From the NCBI RefSeq assembly GCF_019049625.1, contig NZ_JAFMOY010000114.1, forward strand, positions 1 through 64,000: a DNA stretch of 64,000 nucleotides, read 5' to 3'. This document shows, one piece after another, positions 1 to 8,466 of this stretch (position 1 is its first letter; each line of letters begins with the position of its first letter). The notes below the pieces were generated by a model. It made no database searches and was not told the origin of the DNA. It saw only the letters and a program-made list of their open reading frames with translations. Made by a program: the position numbers and the translations under genes. The stretch is from Rahnella ecdela (GTDB lineage Bacteria; Pseudomonadota; Gammaproteobacteria; Enterobacterales; Enterobacteriaceae).

Positions 1-88
1 GTTGTTGAGGCGATTGTGTGCGGATTACCCATTTGGGCACAGGTATTCCTGATGCCGGATAGATGTAAGCAACAACCTAAAACCTGAT

Positions 89-235
89 TCAGTGCTTGCA
101 AAACGGAGGTAGTCCATAGATGTAAAACGTGGCATCGGAAATGGCGTGCTTACGGCAGAGCTCACGGGCAGAAACTCCGGCTTCGGCCTCGCGGAGAATA
201 CTGATGATCTGTTCGTCGGAAAAACGCTTCTTCAT
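89..235 (-). pseudogene. IS3-family transposase OrfA, N-terminal fragment
   Basis: The reading frame starts MKKRFSDEQIISILREAE, which is the typical N-terminal helix-turn-helix of IS3-family (IS407-like) OrfA proteins. Family similarity lasts 38 codons, to ATFY, and then changes to ten unrelated residues before a stop at 89-91. The remaining HTH region, leucine zipper and the whole OrfB integrase are absent, so this is a dead remnant. It lies immediately upstream of another truncated gene, marking this end of the window as a site of repeated insertion and deletion. Confidence 0.75.
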
Positions 236-297
236 GGGGATGTCCTCATGTAGCTTATGAAAACATTACTAACATCGCGGTGTGTTAATCAACGGGG

Positions 298-717
298 AGC
301 AGGTCAAACTCGGCGGTCGCTGCAGGATTCCACAAAGGCCAGAAAGTCACGCTGATCTGCAAGAATCCGCAGGAAATGATCGGGAGCCTGATGTTATCGA
401 ACGGCGAAATTTACGTCCCGGTAAAACCGATTAACGAACAGATCGTAGACGCGTATTTAAAGACCGCTGACCCGAAGCTTTTCAAGGCGGCCAAAAATGC
501 CGAACTCGACTTGCGCCCAACGCGTTATATGAATTGTCGCGGCGCTTATGGGCTGGCGAAAAACGGTAAACCGGTTGATACAAACGAGGCTATCGATCGC
601 ACCGGCGTTTTTAAATCGCCACTGGTGTATGACGCCGTACGCGATGTTGTCCGCCAATCCAGGTACGCAGGCCGCCAAAACTCAACCTTAAATATTCTAA
701 ACAGGATTATCACATGA
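298..717 (+). pseudogene. 5'-truncated gene, OB-fold (tRNA_anti-like) fragment
   Basis: An open frame runs from about 289 (stop at 286) through the only sizeable in-frame ATG at 376 to 717. The part before that ATG still reads as protein (AAGFHKGQKVTLICKNPQEM), resembling the KGKKVTLICKG core of small OB-fold proteins of the tRNA_anti-like group. The true start therefore appears lost next to the IS3 fragment. The C-terminal part (LFKAAKNAELDLRPTRYMNC) is not something I recognise. The stop overlaps the ATG of the next gene (ATGA), which suggests the two were once translationally coupled. The family call is tentative. Confidence 0.4.
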
Positions 718-1055
718 AAATTAAACTGATCGCGCTGGCACTTGTAGCCCTGTCATTCGGCGCACAGGCGCAGACTTGCCGAACTGATTCATTCGGTACA
801 ACCCGGTGTGATAACGGCACCACGTACCGTACTGATAGCTTCGGCACAACTCGCGACAACAACGGTAACAGCTGGCGGAAAGATTCTTTCGGGACTACTC
901 GAGGATCTGATGGTTCGACGTACAGGACGGACTCTTTCGGCACGACCCGGGACAATCGTGGGAATACATGGCGCACCGATAGCTTCGGCACGACCCGGGG
1001 GTCGGATGGTTCAACTTGCCGACGTGATTCGTTCGGTACGCTGCGCTGCAATTAA
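714..1055 (+). CDS. small secreted protein made of DSFGTTR tandem repeats
   Basis: This 113-residue protein has a clear signal peptide (MKIKLIALALVALSFGAQAQ, cleavage after AQA). The rest is about six imperfect 16-residue repeats built on RTDSFGTTR followed by a Gly/Asn/Asp-rich turn such as DNNGNSW or GSDGSTY. Cysteines occur only in the first and last repeats (TCRTDSFGTTRC and TCRRDSFGTLRC), which could close the array. It is probably exported to the periplasm or surface. The start is fixed by overlap with the preceding stop and by the signal peptide. I do not know a function; the repeats resemble short calcium- or surface-binding turns only in general composition. Confidence 0.65.
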   Translation: MKIKLIALALVALSFGAQAQTCRTDSFGTTRCDNGTTYRTDSFGTTRDNNGNSWRKDSFGTTRGSDGSTYRTDSFGTTRDNRGNTWRTDSFGTTRGSDGSTCRRDSFGTLRCN

Positions 1056-1223
1056 CCAAGAAAAAAACCACACAGCGCACCGGCGACCGAAAGCGCGCCA
1101 CAGAGCCTCACAGGAACGGTGGATTTTCCCTACACATTTACGACATCAACCTTCGTTACTAGCTAAACGGAAAAGCGGAGATGCGGATGTTTTGTTGGAC
1201 TGGTTATGTTGTGATCCCCAGAC

Positions 1224-1481
1224 GAACCCTGTAAATAATTCTGTGTAACTGCCATCGTATTAAAGGTGAGCGATCAGGCGGTCACTGAACTCGATAATAA
1301 AACGACTCATCGCCAGCCGCCAGTTTTGGATCGGCAAACTCCATTTCTTTGACGCATCCTTGATCGCCAGATAAATAACTTTTCGCACCGAGTCGTCCGT
1401 CGGGAACACCTTTCGTTTTTTGATGGCTGCACGGATAACGCTGATTAACTCTCTCCCGAGAGTCCAAGTAATCGTCCGCAC
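1224..1481 (-). pseudogene. IS256-family transposase, C-terminal fragment with one terminal repeat
   Basis: Read on the minus strand, residues such as KVFPTDDSVRKVIYLAI and SKKWSLPIQNWRLAMSRF match the conserved C-terminal tail of IS256/mutator-type transposases (usual pattern: FPNDEAL.KLLYLA...KKWTMPVQNW). Only about 73 codons remain of a roughly 400-codon gene, and the first dozen residues look unrelated, so the 5' part was lost. Just outside the stop, bases 1224-1256 contain CCCTGTAAATAATTCTGTGT, which looks like an IS256-type terminal inverted repeat. Confidence 0.65.
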
Positions 1482-1526
1482 CCCATTAAATGTGTCAACG
1501 TTATTTGGGACGGGTCACTGAAAAAG

Positions 1527-1564
1527 AAAAGGCCGGACATGGGTAAAATGTCTGGCCTTTATTT
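1527..1564 (-). terminator. rho-independent terminator of the deoR-type operon
   Basis: AAGGCCGGACAT (1529-1540) pairs with ATGTCTGGCCTT (1548-1559) around a 7-base loop. On the minus strand the stem is followed by a T-rich run, placing it as the terminator of the operon whose last gene ends at 1586. The other strand also has TTTATTT, so it could work in both directions. Confidence 0.75.
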
Positions 1565-1585
1565 GATCATAGGAAGAGTAAATTT

Positions 1586-2344
1586 TTAGGCCAGAGTCAG
1601 CGTAAAGGGCTGGCTGTCGAATGACTGGCGGATTTCCGGGCGCAACCCTTTATCAGTAATAATGTCTGTCATCTCCGCCAGCGGCGTGACACAAAACAGC
1701 GAGTACGCGCCGTATTTACTGCTGTCAGCCAGCAACACCCGGCGACGCGCATTCACCGCCAAATCCTGTTTCAGCCCGGCTTTTTCTTCCGTCGGCGTTG
1801 TGATGCCTTTTTCCAGACTCCACGAGTTACAGCTGATAAATGCAATATCGGGATAGACGCTACGCAGCAAACGACGGCCATGCTCACCGACACAAGACTG
1901 ACTGCTGTCATCAATCCGCCCGCCAATAATCGTGACCTCTATTTGCTTAAACTCAGATAAAAATAGCGCAATCCGCAGATCGGCAGTGATCACCCGCAGC
2001 GGCAGATGCGTCAGGTTACGCGCCAGTTCCAGCATGGTGGTTCCGGCGTCCAGCACGACTGCATCCCCCGGTTTCACCATCGCCGCGGCCACTTCTGCAA
2101 TCGCCTGCTTTTCCTGCAAACTGCGCTGAAGTTTTTCATTAGTGGTCGGCTGACTGGGAATGAACCGGTTGAGCGTAACGCCGCCATGACTGCGGCTGAT
2201 CACGCCCTGCTCATCGAGTTTTATCAGGTCACGGCGAATGGTCGCCGGGGATGCGGCGATGGCGGCAACCAGTTGTTCTACGGTGACCAGATTATGGCTT
2301 TTCAGATAATCCATAATCTGATCGAGGCGGCTTTGTCCGGTCAA
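1586..2344 (-). CDS. DeoR/GlpR-family transcriptional regulator (YgbI-like)
   Basis: This 252-residue protein has the standard DeoR layout. An N-terminal winged helix (residues 1-60) includes the family signature [14 protein letters not shown] sugar-phosphate-sensing DeoRC domain follows, with [13 protein letters not shown] and [13 protein letters not shown]. It resembles YgbI of E. coli, which sits with acid-sugar kinase genes. It is the last gene of a minus-strand operon after the kinase and pdxA2, with a 36-base gap. It probably represses this operon and the divergent one, releasing when a phosphorylated acid-sugar intermediate accumulates. The regulatory target is inferred from position. 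Confidence 0.85.
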   Translation of the reverse strand: MTGQSRLDQIMDYLKSHNLVTVEQLVAAIAASPATIRRDLIKLDEQGVISRSHGGVTLNRFIPSQPTTNEKLQRSLQEKQAIAEVAAAMVKPGDAVVLDAGTTMLELARNLTHLPLRVITADLRIALFLSEFKQIEVTIIGGRIDDSSQSCVGEHGRRLLRSVYPDIAFISCNSWSLEKGITTPTEEKAGLKQDLAVNARRRVLLADSSKYGAYSLFCVTPLAEMTDIITDKGLRPEIRQSFDSQPFTLTLA

Positions 2345-2380
2345 CGTGATTCCTTTTTAACTTGCGCCGCTGACGTAGTA

Positions 2381-3361
2381 TTACGCCAGTTGTACGGCCA
2401 GCTGAATAGAGATCGCCATGCTCTCAGACTTGGCTTTTCCTGTCCACGCAATATCAAACGCGGTGCCGTGGTCAGCCGACGTGCGGATAAAAGGCAGACC
2501 GGCGGTGATGTTAACGCCGTCATAGAATCCCATCAGTTTCAGTGGAATATGCCCCTGATCGTGATACATCGCAACCACCATATCGTACGTCCCTTCGTAG
2601 GTTTGCAGGAACACCGTATCCGGCGGGCACGGGCCGGTAACGTTGATGCCTTTGGCTTTCATTTTTTCCACTGACGGCCCGACAATCTTAATTTCTTCAT
2701 CGCCGAACAACCCGTTTTCGCCGGCATGCGGATTAACACCGGCGACAGCGATACGCGGATTTTCATAGCCCACGCGACGCAGGAAGGTATCAGCCATCTG
2801 GATCACCGTTTCCACCCGCTCATGACTGAGCGTGTCGAGGAATTTACGCAGCGCGATGTGTGTGCTGACGTGGATCACCTTGAGTTTGTCGGTGTAAAGC
2901 ACCATCGCGTAATCGCGGCTGTGGGTGAGTTTTGCCAGCAGTTCGGTATGCCCCGGATAAAGATGTCCGGCAGAATGCAGCGCTTCCTTGTTCAGCGGCG
3001 CGGTGGCAATGGCATGTACTTGTCCGGCCATAGCCAGTTCCGTCGCGCGTTTCACACAGCGATAGGCCAGATCGCCGGCTTCTTTTTGCACTTTCCCCGG
3101 CACCAGCGCATCAGGATTTGCCAGAGGTTCGTCGATCACATTGATCACGCCCGGGGCAAAATACGCCTGCGAGACCTCATCGATAATGCGCAGTTCCGCT
3201 GCAGGGGTGATGTCTGAGCCAAGGATCCGGCGGAATGTGGCGGCGCAGCCGATCACCACCGCTTTTGTGCCTGAAAGCTCACCTTCAGCCAGCGCTTTAA
3301 TGATGATTTCAGGGCCGATACCGGCAGGGTCACCCATCGTTACTGCGATAATTTTAGTCAC
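2381..3361 (-). CDS. pdxA2: 4-phospho-D-threonate/erythronate dehydrogenase, PdxA2 family
   Basis: This 326-residue PdxA-fold enzyme carries GDPAGIGPE (residues 10-18), GHTELLAKL (about 137-145) and TSADHGTAFDIA (about 294-305). The metal-binding histidines appear as STH (168), NPHAG (212) and YHDQGH (267). PdxA2 proteins oxidise and decarboxylate 4-phospho-D-threonate or 4-phospho-D-erythronate to dihydroxyacetone phosphate. They differ from vitamin B6 PdxA mainly by genomic context. Here the gene overlaps by 8 bases with the DUF1537 kinase that would make its substrate, which favours the catabolic PdxA2 role over pyridoxine biosynthesis. Length is normal for the family. Confidence 0.85.
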   Translation of the reverse strand: MTKIIAVTMGDPAGIGPEIIIKALAEGELSGTKAVVIGCAATFRRILGSDITPAAELRIIDEVSQAYFAPGVINVIDEPLANPDALVPGKVQKEAGDLAYRCVKRATELAMAGQVHAIATAPLNKEALHSAGHLYPGHTELLAKLTHSRDYAMVLYTDKLKVIHVSTHIALRKFLDTLSHERVETVIQMADTFLRRVGYENPRIAVAGVNPHAGENGLFGDEEIKIVGPSVEKMKAKGINVTGPCPPDTVFLQTYEGTYDMVVAMYHDQGHIPLKLMGFYDGVNITAGLPFIRTSADHGTAFDIAWTGKAKSESMAISIQLAVQLA

Positions 3362-4703
3362 TCAACTTCTCCTCAATAAAGCGTAAAACTTCAAGTAGCG
3401 TGTTTTCAGTGCCGAATCCGCCCGCTTTGGTCATCACCGGCAGCCGTTGGATCTGGCTGGCGTGCAGATATCCCCAGGGAACGCAGCCCGCGATCTGTCC
3501 TTTAATATCAAAACCTGTTGCCCCCAGCGCGCGGGCGACCGCCAGCGCAATATCACCGCCCGAGAGATACAGCCCGCCTGGCGGAAAGCGGGAGTCCTGC
3601 AAGACATGGTGAATAAGTTGCCCGAGAAAAACGGCCACCTTTTCGCCCATCTGCGACCGGCTGATGTGGTGTTGCTGGCAGAATTGTGCGATCTGATGCC
3701 GCTGTTCTGCTCCCTGCGACGTGCGGATCACACAGTGTTTTCCCTGCGCCAGCGTCTCAATAATTTGTGCGGCCAGCGTGTGCTGCATGTCGTCATATTC
3801 AGGTGAAAACAGAGGCATAACATCGATATCCACCAGTGAAATCTCCCGGCGTTGCATCACAAAAGCAATCTGCTGTGCCGCGATTTCACTCATCGAACCG
3901 ACCACTGCCAGCAGCGACGTTTGTTGTGCAGACACGCTGACCGACGCGGCGGCGTTCCCGTGCAGACAGGCATCAGTCAGCGCACGGATAAGCCCCGACG
4001 CCCCCACCATCAGCGGTCTGAATGGCAGGTTTTCCGCGGCCTGAACAATGAGAGCCAAATCTTCTGGCGTCTTACTGTCCGCCACCAGAATGCGCACGCC
4101 GGACGCCACCAGTGCAAAAATTTCAGTCTGTAAATCGCCGCGCCGCAAAGCTTCCAGCCCAACAAAATGTTGTTGCAACGTGGTCTGCTCAGCCAGCCGT
4201 TCCGACACGCTTGCCGTATTCACCGGCGTTTTCGGGTCGGTGGCAAATTCGGTTTGAGTGAGCAGATGGCCGTCGACGTAACATTGCCCACCTGTCACCA
4301 CACGTCCGAGTTCGGGCACCGCCGGAGCGACAATCGCCAGCGGGCAACTGAGCGCAAGCAGCGCCGCCTCGGTTTCAGCCCCTATATTGCCGCGCAGCGT
4401 GGAATCGATTTTCTTAAAGACCTGATACGGACCGGAAAAGGCGGCCACACCGCTGCGGATCGCACGGGTGACTTTCTGCGCGGCTTCCGCTGCGCTCAGC
4501 GCACGGCTGTCGGTGCTGTAAATCACTGCGCGGTTTTCACTGCTGCCCGGCACACCGGCATGCTCGTCAAACTGCACACTGGCCGCCAGCCCTTGGCGAA
4601 CCAGCTCAACACCTGTGTCATTCGCCCCGGTAAAATCGTCGGCGATCACCAGAAGTGCGGACGTCGGGTGCTGCGCCGGAGTTGTCACTGTTTCAGCCAT
4701 CAT
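3354..4703 (-). CDS. dtnK: four-carbon acid-sugar kinase (DUF1537), probable D-threonate kinase
   Basis: This 449-residue member of the DUF1537 (OtnK/DtnK) family phosphorylates threonate or erythronate at O4. The N-terminal substrate domain contains ADDFTGANDTGVELVRQGL and KKIDSTLRGNIG. The C-terminal nucleotide domain has GLYLSGGDIALAVARALG and GGFGTENTLLEVL. Pairing with pdxA2 rather than with an OtnC aldolase and OtnI isomerase points to the DtnK-PdxA2 route to dihydroxyacetone phosphate. D-threonate is the likeliest substrate, but D-erythronate cannot be excluded from sequence alone. The gene begins with two ATG codons; the second (4700) sits better behind the GGAG and may be the real start. 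Confidence 0.82.
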   Translation of the reverse strand: MMAETVTTPAQHPTSALLVIADDFTGANDTGVELVRQGLAASVQFDEHAGVPGSSENRAVIYSTDSRALSAAEAAQKVTRAIRSGVAAFSGPYQVFKKIDSTLRGNIGAETEAALLALSCPLAIVAPAVPELGRVVTGGQCYVDGHLLTQTEFATDPKTPVNTASVSERLAEQTTLQQHFVGLEALRRGDLQTEIFALVASGVRILVADSKTPEDLALIVQAAENLPFRPLMVGASGLIRALTDACLHGNAAASVSVSAQQTSLLAVVGSMSEIAAQQIAFVMQRREISLVDIDVMPLFSPEYDDMQHTLAAQIIETLAQGKHCVIRTSQGAEQRHQIAQFCQQHHISRSQMGEKVAVFLGQLIHHVLQDSRFPPGGLYLSGGDIALAVARALGATGFDIKGQIAGCVPWGYLHASQIQRLPVMTKAGGFGTENTLLEVLRFIEEKLSD

Positions 4704-4748
4704 GGCTCCGTGATGAGTTGGGTCGGGTTAATCTTACTGGATATGATT

Positions 4749-4772
4749 ATATTCAATCATGATTGATTATAT
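4749..4772. promoter_or_regulatory. palindromic operator in the divergent acid-sugar promoter region
   Basis: Bases 4749-4772 form a near-perfect palindrome centred on CAATCATGATTG, with one mismatch in the 12-base arms. It lies between the kinase start (4703) and the divergent dehydrogenase start (4895). A further half-site, ATGATTGAA, lies near 4847-4855. The position suits a shared operator for the DeoR-family regulator; the assignment is inferred. Confidence 0.55.
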
Positions 4773-4894
4773 GTGAGCAACATCAAATTATTCAACTTCA
4801 ATTTCGCCTATAAATTGCCCTGACGATGTGAGGAGTATCGACCTTTGATGATTGAACTCACTCTTTATTGAAGACTCAGACGGTAGGAATCAGC

Positions 4895-6031
4895 ATGAAT
4901 ATAGACAGTACGATCATCAGCGGTTATCAGTCATTGCAGGACATTGGCTACCTTCTTAGCGGAAAACATCAGGTATTGCTGGTCAGCGATAAGAACATTA
5001 TTGGCCTGCCGCCGGTGCAATCAGTGATAACGCAGCTGAAGACCGCGGGCTGTCAGGTGACGGTGATTGATAACGTGCCGCCGGAGCCGAGTCAGCATGA
5101 TGTCTCCGCCATACTCAGTGCGCTGAAACAACCACGGGTCGATCTGGTGATTGGCGTGGGCGGCGGCAGCGTGCTGGATGTCGCCAAACTGCTGTCGCTG
5201 CTGTGTGCGGGCGATGAAAACGTCACGCTGAAAAGCCTGCTGGCAGGTGAAAAGCCGCAGCATCGCACCACGTCTTTGCTGATCCCAACCACGGCGGGCA
5301 CCGGTTCTGAAGCGACGCCAAACGCAATTCTGGCCATCCCTGAAAAAGAAACCAAAGTCGGTATTATTACGCCAGTAATGCTGCCTGATTATGTCGCGCT
5401 GGTGCCGGAACTCACCACCAGTATGCCTGCGCGCATTGCGGCTTCCACCGGCATTGACGCCCTTTGCCATCTGTTCGAATGCTTTACCTCAGTGATCGCC
5501 AATCCGGTCAGTGACAACGTTGCGCTGGCTGGCATGAAGAAGCTGTTTGCCAACATCGACACCGCCGTCGCCGAGCCGGGCAATCTGGTCGCGCGCCTGA
5601 ATATGCTGTGGGCATCTTATTACGGCGGCGCGTCGATTGCCCATGCCGGCACGCATTTGGTGCACGCCATGTCTTATCCGCTCGGTGGGAAATATCACAT
5701 TCCTCACGGCGTCGCGAATGCCATTTTACTGGCACCGTGCATGGCATTTGTGCGCCCGTCGGCGGTCAGTAAATTCGCCTGTGCCTACGACTTAATTCCG
5801 GATGCCGATCTGAAATTAAGCGAAGAAGAAAAATCCTATGCGCTGGTGGAATATTTTGATGCGCTGGTGCATCGCCTGGATTTACCGGTCAAATTAAGTC
5901 AGCTGAATATCACACCTGACGACATTCCTTATTTGTCGCAGGGGGCAATAGAGGTACAACGTTTAATCAAAAATGTGCCCATGCCGGTAGACAAAAATCA
6001 AATAGAAGAAATTTACCGCAGTATCAGATAA
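4895..6031 (+). CDS. iron-containing (group III) alcohol dehydrogenase
   Basis: This protein of about 378 residues has the Fe-ADH dinucleotide motif GVGGGSVLDVAKLL, followed by PTTAGTGSEATPNAI. The metal-ligand region comprises STGIDALCHLFECF and AGTHLVHAMSYPLGGKYHIPHG, with its Asp and spaced histidines. It should catalyse NAD(P)-dependent interconversion of an alcohol and an aldehyde or ketone. I start at the ATG at 4895 because AGGAA (4885-4889) is correctly spaced before it; a longer frame begins at a TTG at 4868 with no Shine-Dalgarno sequence. It is first in a six-gene operon divergent from the acid-sugar kinase genes. The substrate is unknown; a hydroxyacid or sugar acid would fit the neighbours. 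Confidence 0.82.
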   Translation: MNIDSTIISGYQSLQDIGYLLSGKHQVLLVSDKNIIGLPPVQSVITQLKTAGCQVTVIDNVPPEPSQHDVSAILSALKQPRVDLVIGVGGGSVLDVAKLLSLLCAGDENVTLKSLLAGEKPQHRTTSLLIPTTAGTGSEATPNAILAIPEKETKVGIITPVMLPDYVALVPELTTSMPARIAASTGIDALCHLFECFTSVIANPVSDNVALAGMKKLFANIDTAVAEPGNLVARLNMLWASYYGGASIAHAGTHLVHAMSYPLGGKYHIPHGVANAILLAPCMAFVRPSAVSKFACAYDLIPDADLKLSEEEKSYALVEYFDALVHRLDLPVKLSQLNITPDDIPYLSQGAIEVQRLIKNVPMPVDKNQIEEIYRSIR

Positions 6032-6074
6032 CCCCTTATTTCGTATCCGATGACAACGACGTGAAGAGAATAAG

Positions 6075-6962
6075 ATGAATAACATTACCGGAGTTTATAC
6101 CGCGATAGTGACGCCTTTTTCCCCAGACGGAAAACTCGATAGCGACGCATTGCGCCAGCAGGTAACACGCCAGAAAAAGGCGGGTAATAATATTTTCTGC
6201 AACGGCACCAACGGGGAATTTTTTATGCTCAGCGAGCAGGAAAAAATTCAGGTGACAGAAATCTGTCTTGAGGCCGCAGGCGATGACACGGGTGTGATGT
6301 CGCATGTCGGCGAGATTTCTACCCGGGACACTATCCGGCTGGGCAAACAGATTGAACAACTCGGCGTGCGCGCCGTGTCGGTAATTACGCCGTGGTTTGC
6401 GGCGTTGCGTCCGCAGGAATTGATCACTCATTTTCGTGCAGTCGCTGATGCCCTGAGCGTGCCGGTGTATCTCTACAACATTCCCGCCCGTACCGGGAAC
6501 ACGCTGACGCCGGACGTGGTACGCGTGCTCGCCGACCATCCGAACATCAAAGGCATCAAAGACAGCGCCGGTTCATGGGAAAGCCTACATGGCTTTCACC
6601 AGGTCAGCCGTCAGTTTACCGATTTCGATGTGCTGACCGGGCCTGATTCCCTGATTTACAAAGGTTTCTCCGAAGGCAGCGCCGGGTGTATCTCCGGTAT
6701 CGCCAATATTATTCCCGCTCAGGTGAATGCGGTTTACCGACATTTGCAGGAAAACAACGCCACCGCGGCCGAAGCCGTACAGGCGGATATCAATCAGATC
6801 CGGACCGATCTTTACAGCATCGCATTCTCACCGGCTGTGGTTAAAAAAGCCGTGAATATGCTCGGTTTTAACGTGGGTGAAAGCCGGTATCCGGTGGAAT
6901 TCACGCAGGACGATACACAAAAGATCCTGACCGTTATCAGGACATTTAATTTGCGCGATTAA
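6075..6962 (+). CDS. dihydrodipicolinate synthase/N-acetylneuraminate lyase family protein
   Basis: This 295-residue TIM-barrel protein has the DapA/NanA superfamily signatures: GTNGEFFML (phosphate/carboxylate loop, about residues 45-53), the tyrosine motif YNIPARTGN, and the Schiff-base lysine in IKGIKDSAGSW. Members condense or cleave pyruvate with an aldehyde. The set of neighbours (sodium symporter, BNR protein, YhcH protein) resembles sialic-acid and related loci. However, the NanE epimerase and NanK kinase are missing, so a 2-keto-3-deoxy sugar acid is a more cautious guess for the substrate. Spacing from the dehydrogenase is 43 bases. Confidence 0.82.
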   Translation: MNNITGVYTAIVTPFSPDGKLDSDALRQQVTRQKKAGNNIFCNGTNGEFFMLSEQEKIQVTEICLEAAGDDTGVMSHVGEISTRDTIRLGKQIEQLGVRAVSVITPWFAALRPQELITHFRAVADALSVPVYLYNIPARTGNTLTPDVVRVLADHPNIKGIKDSAGSWESLHGFHQVSRQFTDFDVLTGPDSLIYKGFSEGSAGCISGIANIIPAQVNAVYRHLQENNATAAEAVQADINQIRTDLYSIAFSPAVVKKAVNMLGFNVGESRYPVEFTQDDTQKILTVIRTFNLRD

Positions 6963-7044
6963 ACGCGCTTTACCTTCTGAAACCACCGACTCCTGTGCAT
7001 GAAAGTGCGCAGGTAGGGTCCCCTACGCGCTGTGTGAGGAAAAA

Positions 7045-8466
7045 ATGAAAGAATTTAGCTCATCAGATACGTTAATTATCATCGGTATTGTTCTGGCCTA
7101 TATCCTGTTTACGACCTGGCTGACCTACCGGCTACGCAGTAAAACCAGCGGCGATTTCATGGAAGGCTCGCGTGCGATGCCAGCCTTTATCGTCGGCGTA
7201 TTGCTGATGTCAGAATACATCGGCGCAAAGTCTACTATCGGTACCGCACAGGCAGCGTTTGAAGGCGGTTTTGCGGCTTCCTGGTCGATCCTGGGAGCGG
7301 CTATCGGTTTCCCGATCTTCGGTTTGCTGCTGGTAAAACGCATCTATAACACCGGAAAAATCACCATCTCCGGTGCGATTGCCGAAAAATACGGCAACAC
7401 CACCAAGAACATCATTTCGATCATCATGATTTACGCCCTGCTGCTGGTGAACGTCGGTAACTACGTCAGCGGCGCAGCGGCAATTTCCACCGTGCTGAAA
7501 GTGAATCTGCCTGTCGCAGCGTTTATCACCGCCGTGGTCAGCACCTTCTATTTCGCCTTCGGCGGCATGAAAGGCATGGCGTGGGTGACCATGCTCCACA
7601 GCGCCATTAAGTACATCGGCGTGCTGGTCATTTTAGGTATCGCCCTGCACATGACCGGCGGCGTTATGCCAATGGTGAAAGAGATGCCTGATTTCTACTG
7701 GACATGGGACGGCAGCATCGGTGCCAGCACCATCTTCGCGTGGCTGATCGGTACCATCGGTTCTATTTTCTGCACGCAGTTTGTTATTCAGGCGATCTCC
7801 TCCACCAAAAGCGCCGAGTCCGCCAAGCGAGCAACCTGGGTCGCTTTCTTCTTCTGTATTCCGATTGCGCTGGCGATTGGCATGATCGGCGTCGCAGCGA
7901 AGTTTCTGCACCCTGAGATGAACAGTCTATATGCCCTGCCAATCTTTATTCAGGATATGAATCCGTGGCTGGCGGGTCTGGTGACCACCTCGCTGGTGGC
8001 ATCGATTTTCGTCAGCGTCAGTACCGTTGCACTGGCGATTGCCTCGCTGATTGTGAAAGATTTTTACGTGCCTTACCGCAACCCGACGCCTGAACGCGAG
8101 TTTAAAATGACCCGCTGGCTGTCGCTGCTGATTGGTTTCCTGCCGCTGATTTTCGTGCTGCTGGTGCCGGAAGTGCTGAAACTGTCGTTCTTCACCCGCG
8201 CCATCCGCCTGTCGATTTCCGTGGTGGCGGTAATGGCATTCTACCTGCCGTTCTTTAAAAGTGCGCGCGGGGCCAACGCCGGCCTGATCGGTGCCTGCGT
8301 GGTGACTTCCGTCTGGTATCTGCTCGGCGATCCGTTTGGTATCAACAATATGTATATTGCGCTGGTCACACCGGCCATCATTATGGTGATTGACCGGCTG
8401 ATCCCCCAGCGCGCAGTAAAAAGTAAAAATGCACACCTTATTCAAAAGTCTGGAGCCTTAAGATGA
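7045..8466 (+). CDS. sodium:solute symporter (SSS family)
   Basis: This 473-residue integral membrane protein has about 12-13 hydrophobic segments. The SSS-family N-terminal pattern covers SGDFMEGSRAMPAFIVGVLLM and GAKSTIGTAQAAFEGG, and FYFAFGGMKGMAWV lies in the core. It probably imports the substrate of the downstream catabolic genes with Na+. A GAGG sequence precedes the ATG. The stop overlaps the next start by 4 bases, so the two are coupled. The substrate cannot be read from sequence; sialate and sugar-acid transporters both occur in this family. Confidence 0.85.
   Translation: MKEFSSSDTLIIIGIVLAYILFTTWLTYRLRSKTSGDFMEGSRAMPAFIVGVLLMSEYIGAKSTIGTAQAAFEGGFAASWSILGAAIGFPIFGLLLVKRIYNTGKITISGAIAEKYGNTTKNIISIIMIYALLLVNVGNYVSGAAAISTVLKVNLPVAAFITAVVSTFYFAFGGMKGMAWVTMLHSAIKYIGVLVILGIALHMTGGVMPMVKEMPDFYWTWDGSIGASTIFAWLIGTIGSIFCTQFVIQAISSTKSAESAKRATWVAFFFCIPIALAIGMIGVAAKFLHPEMNSLYALPIFIQDMNPWLAGLVTTSLVASIFVSVSTVALAIASLIVKDFYVPYRNPTPEREFKMTRWLSLLIGFLPLIFVLLVPEVLKLSFFTRAIRLSISVVAVMAFYLPFFKSARGANAGLIGACVVTSVWYLLGDPFGINNMYIALVTPAIIMVIDRLIPQRAVKSKNAHLIQKSGALR

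Noticed and set aside
808..1248. 146-codon plus-strand frame overlapping the DSFGTTR gene
   Set aside because: Out of frame with the signal-peptide protein, and its sequence has no domain-like character.
2381..3361. Pyridoxine biosynthesis pdxA
   Set aside because: The 8-base overlap with a DUF1537 kinase points to the PdxA2 catabolic role.
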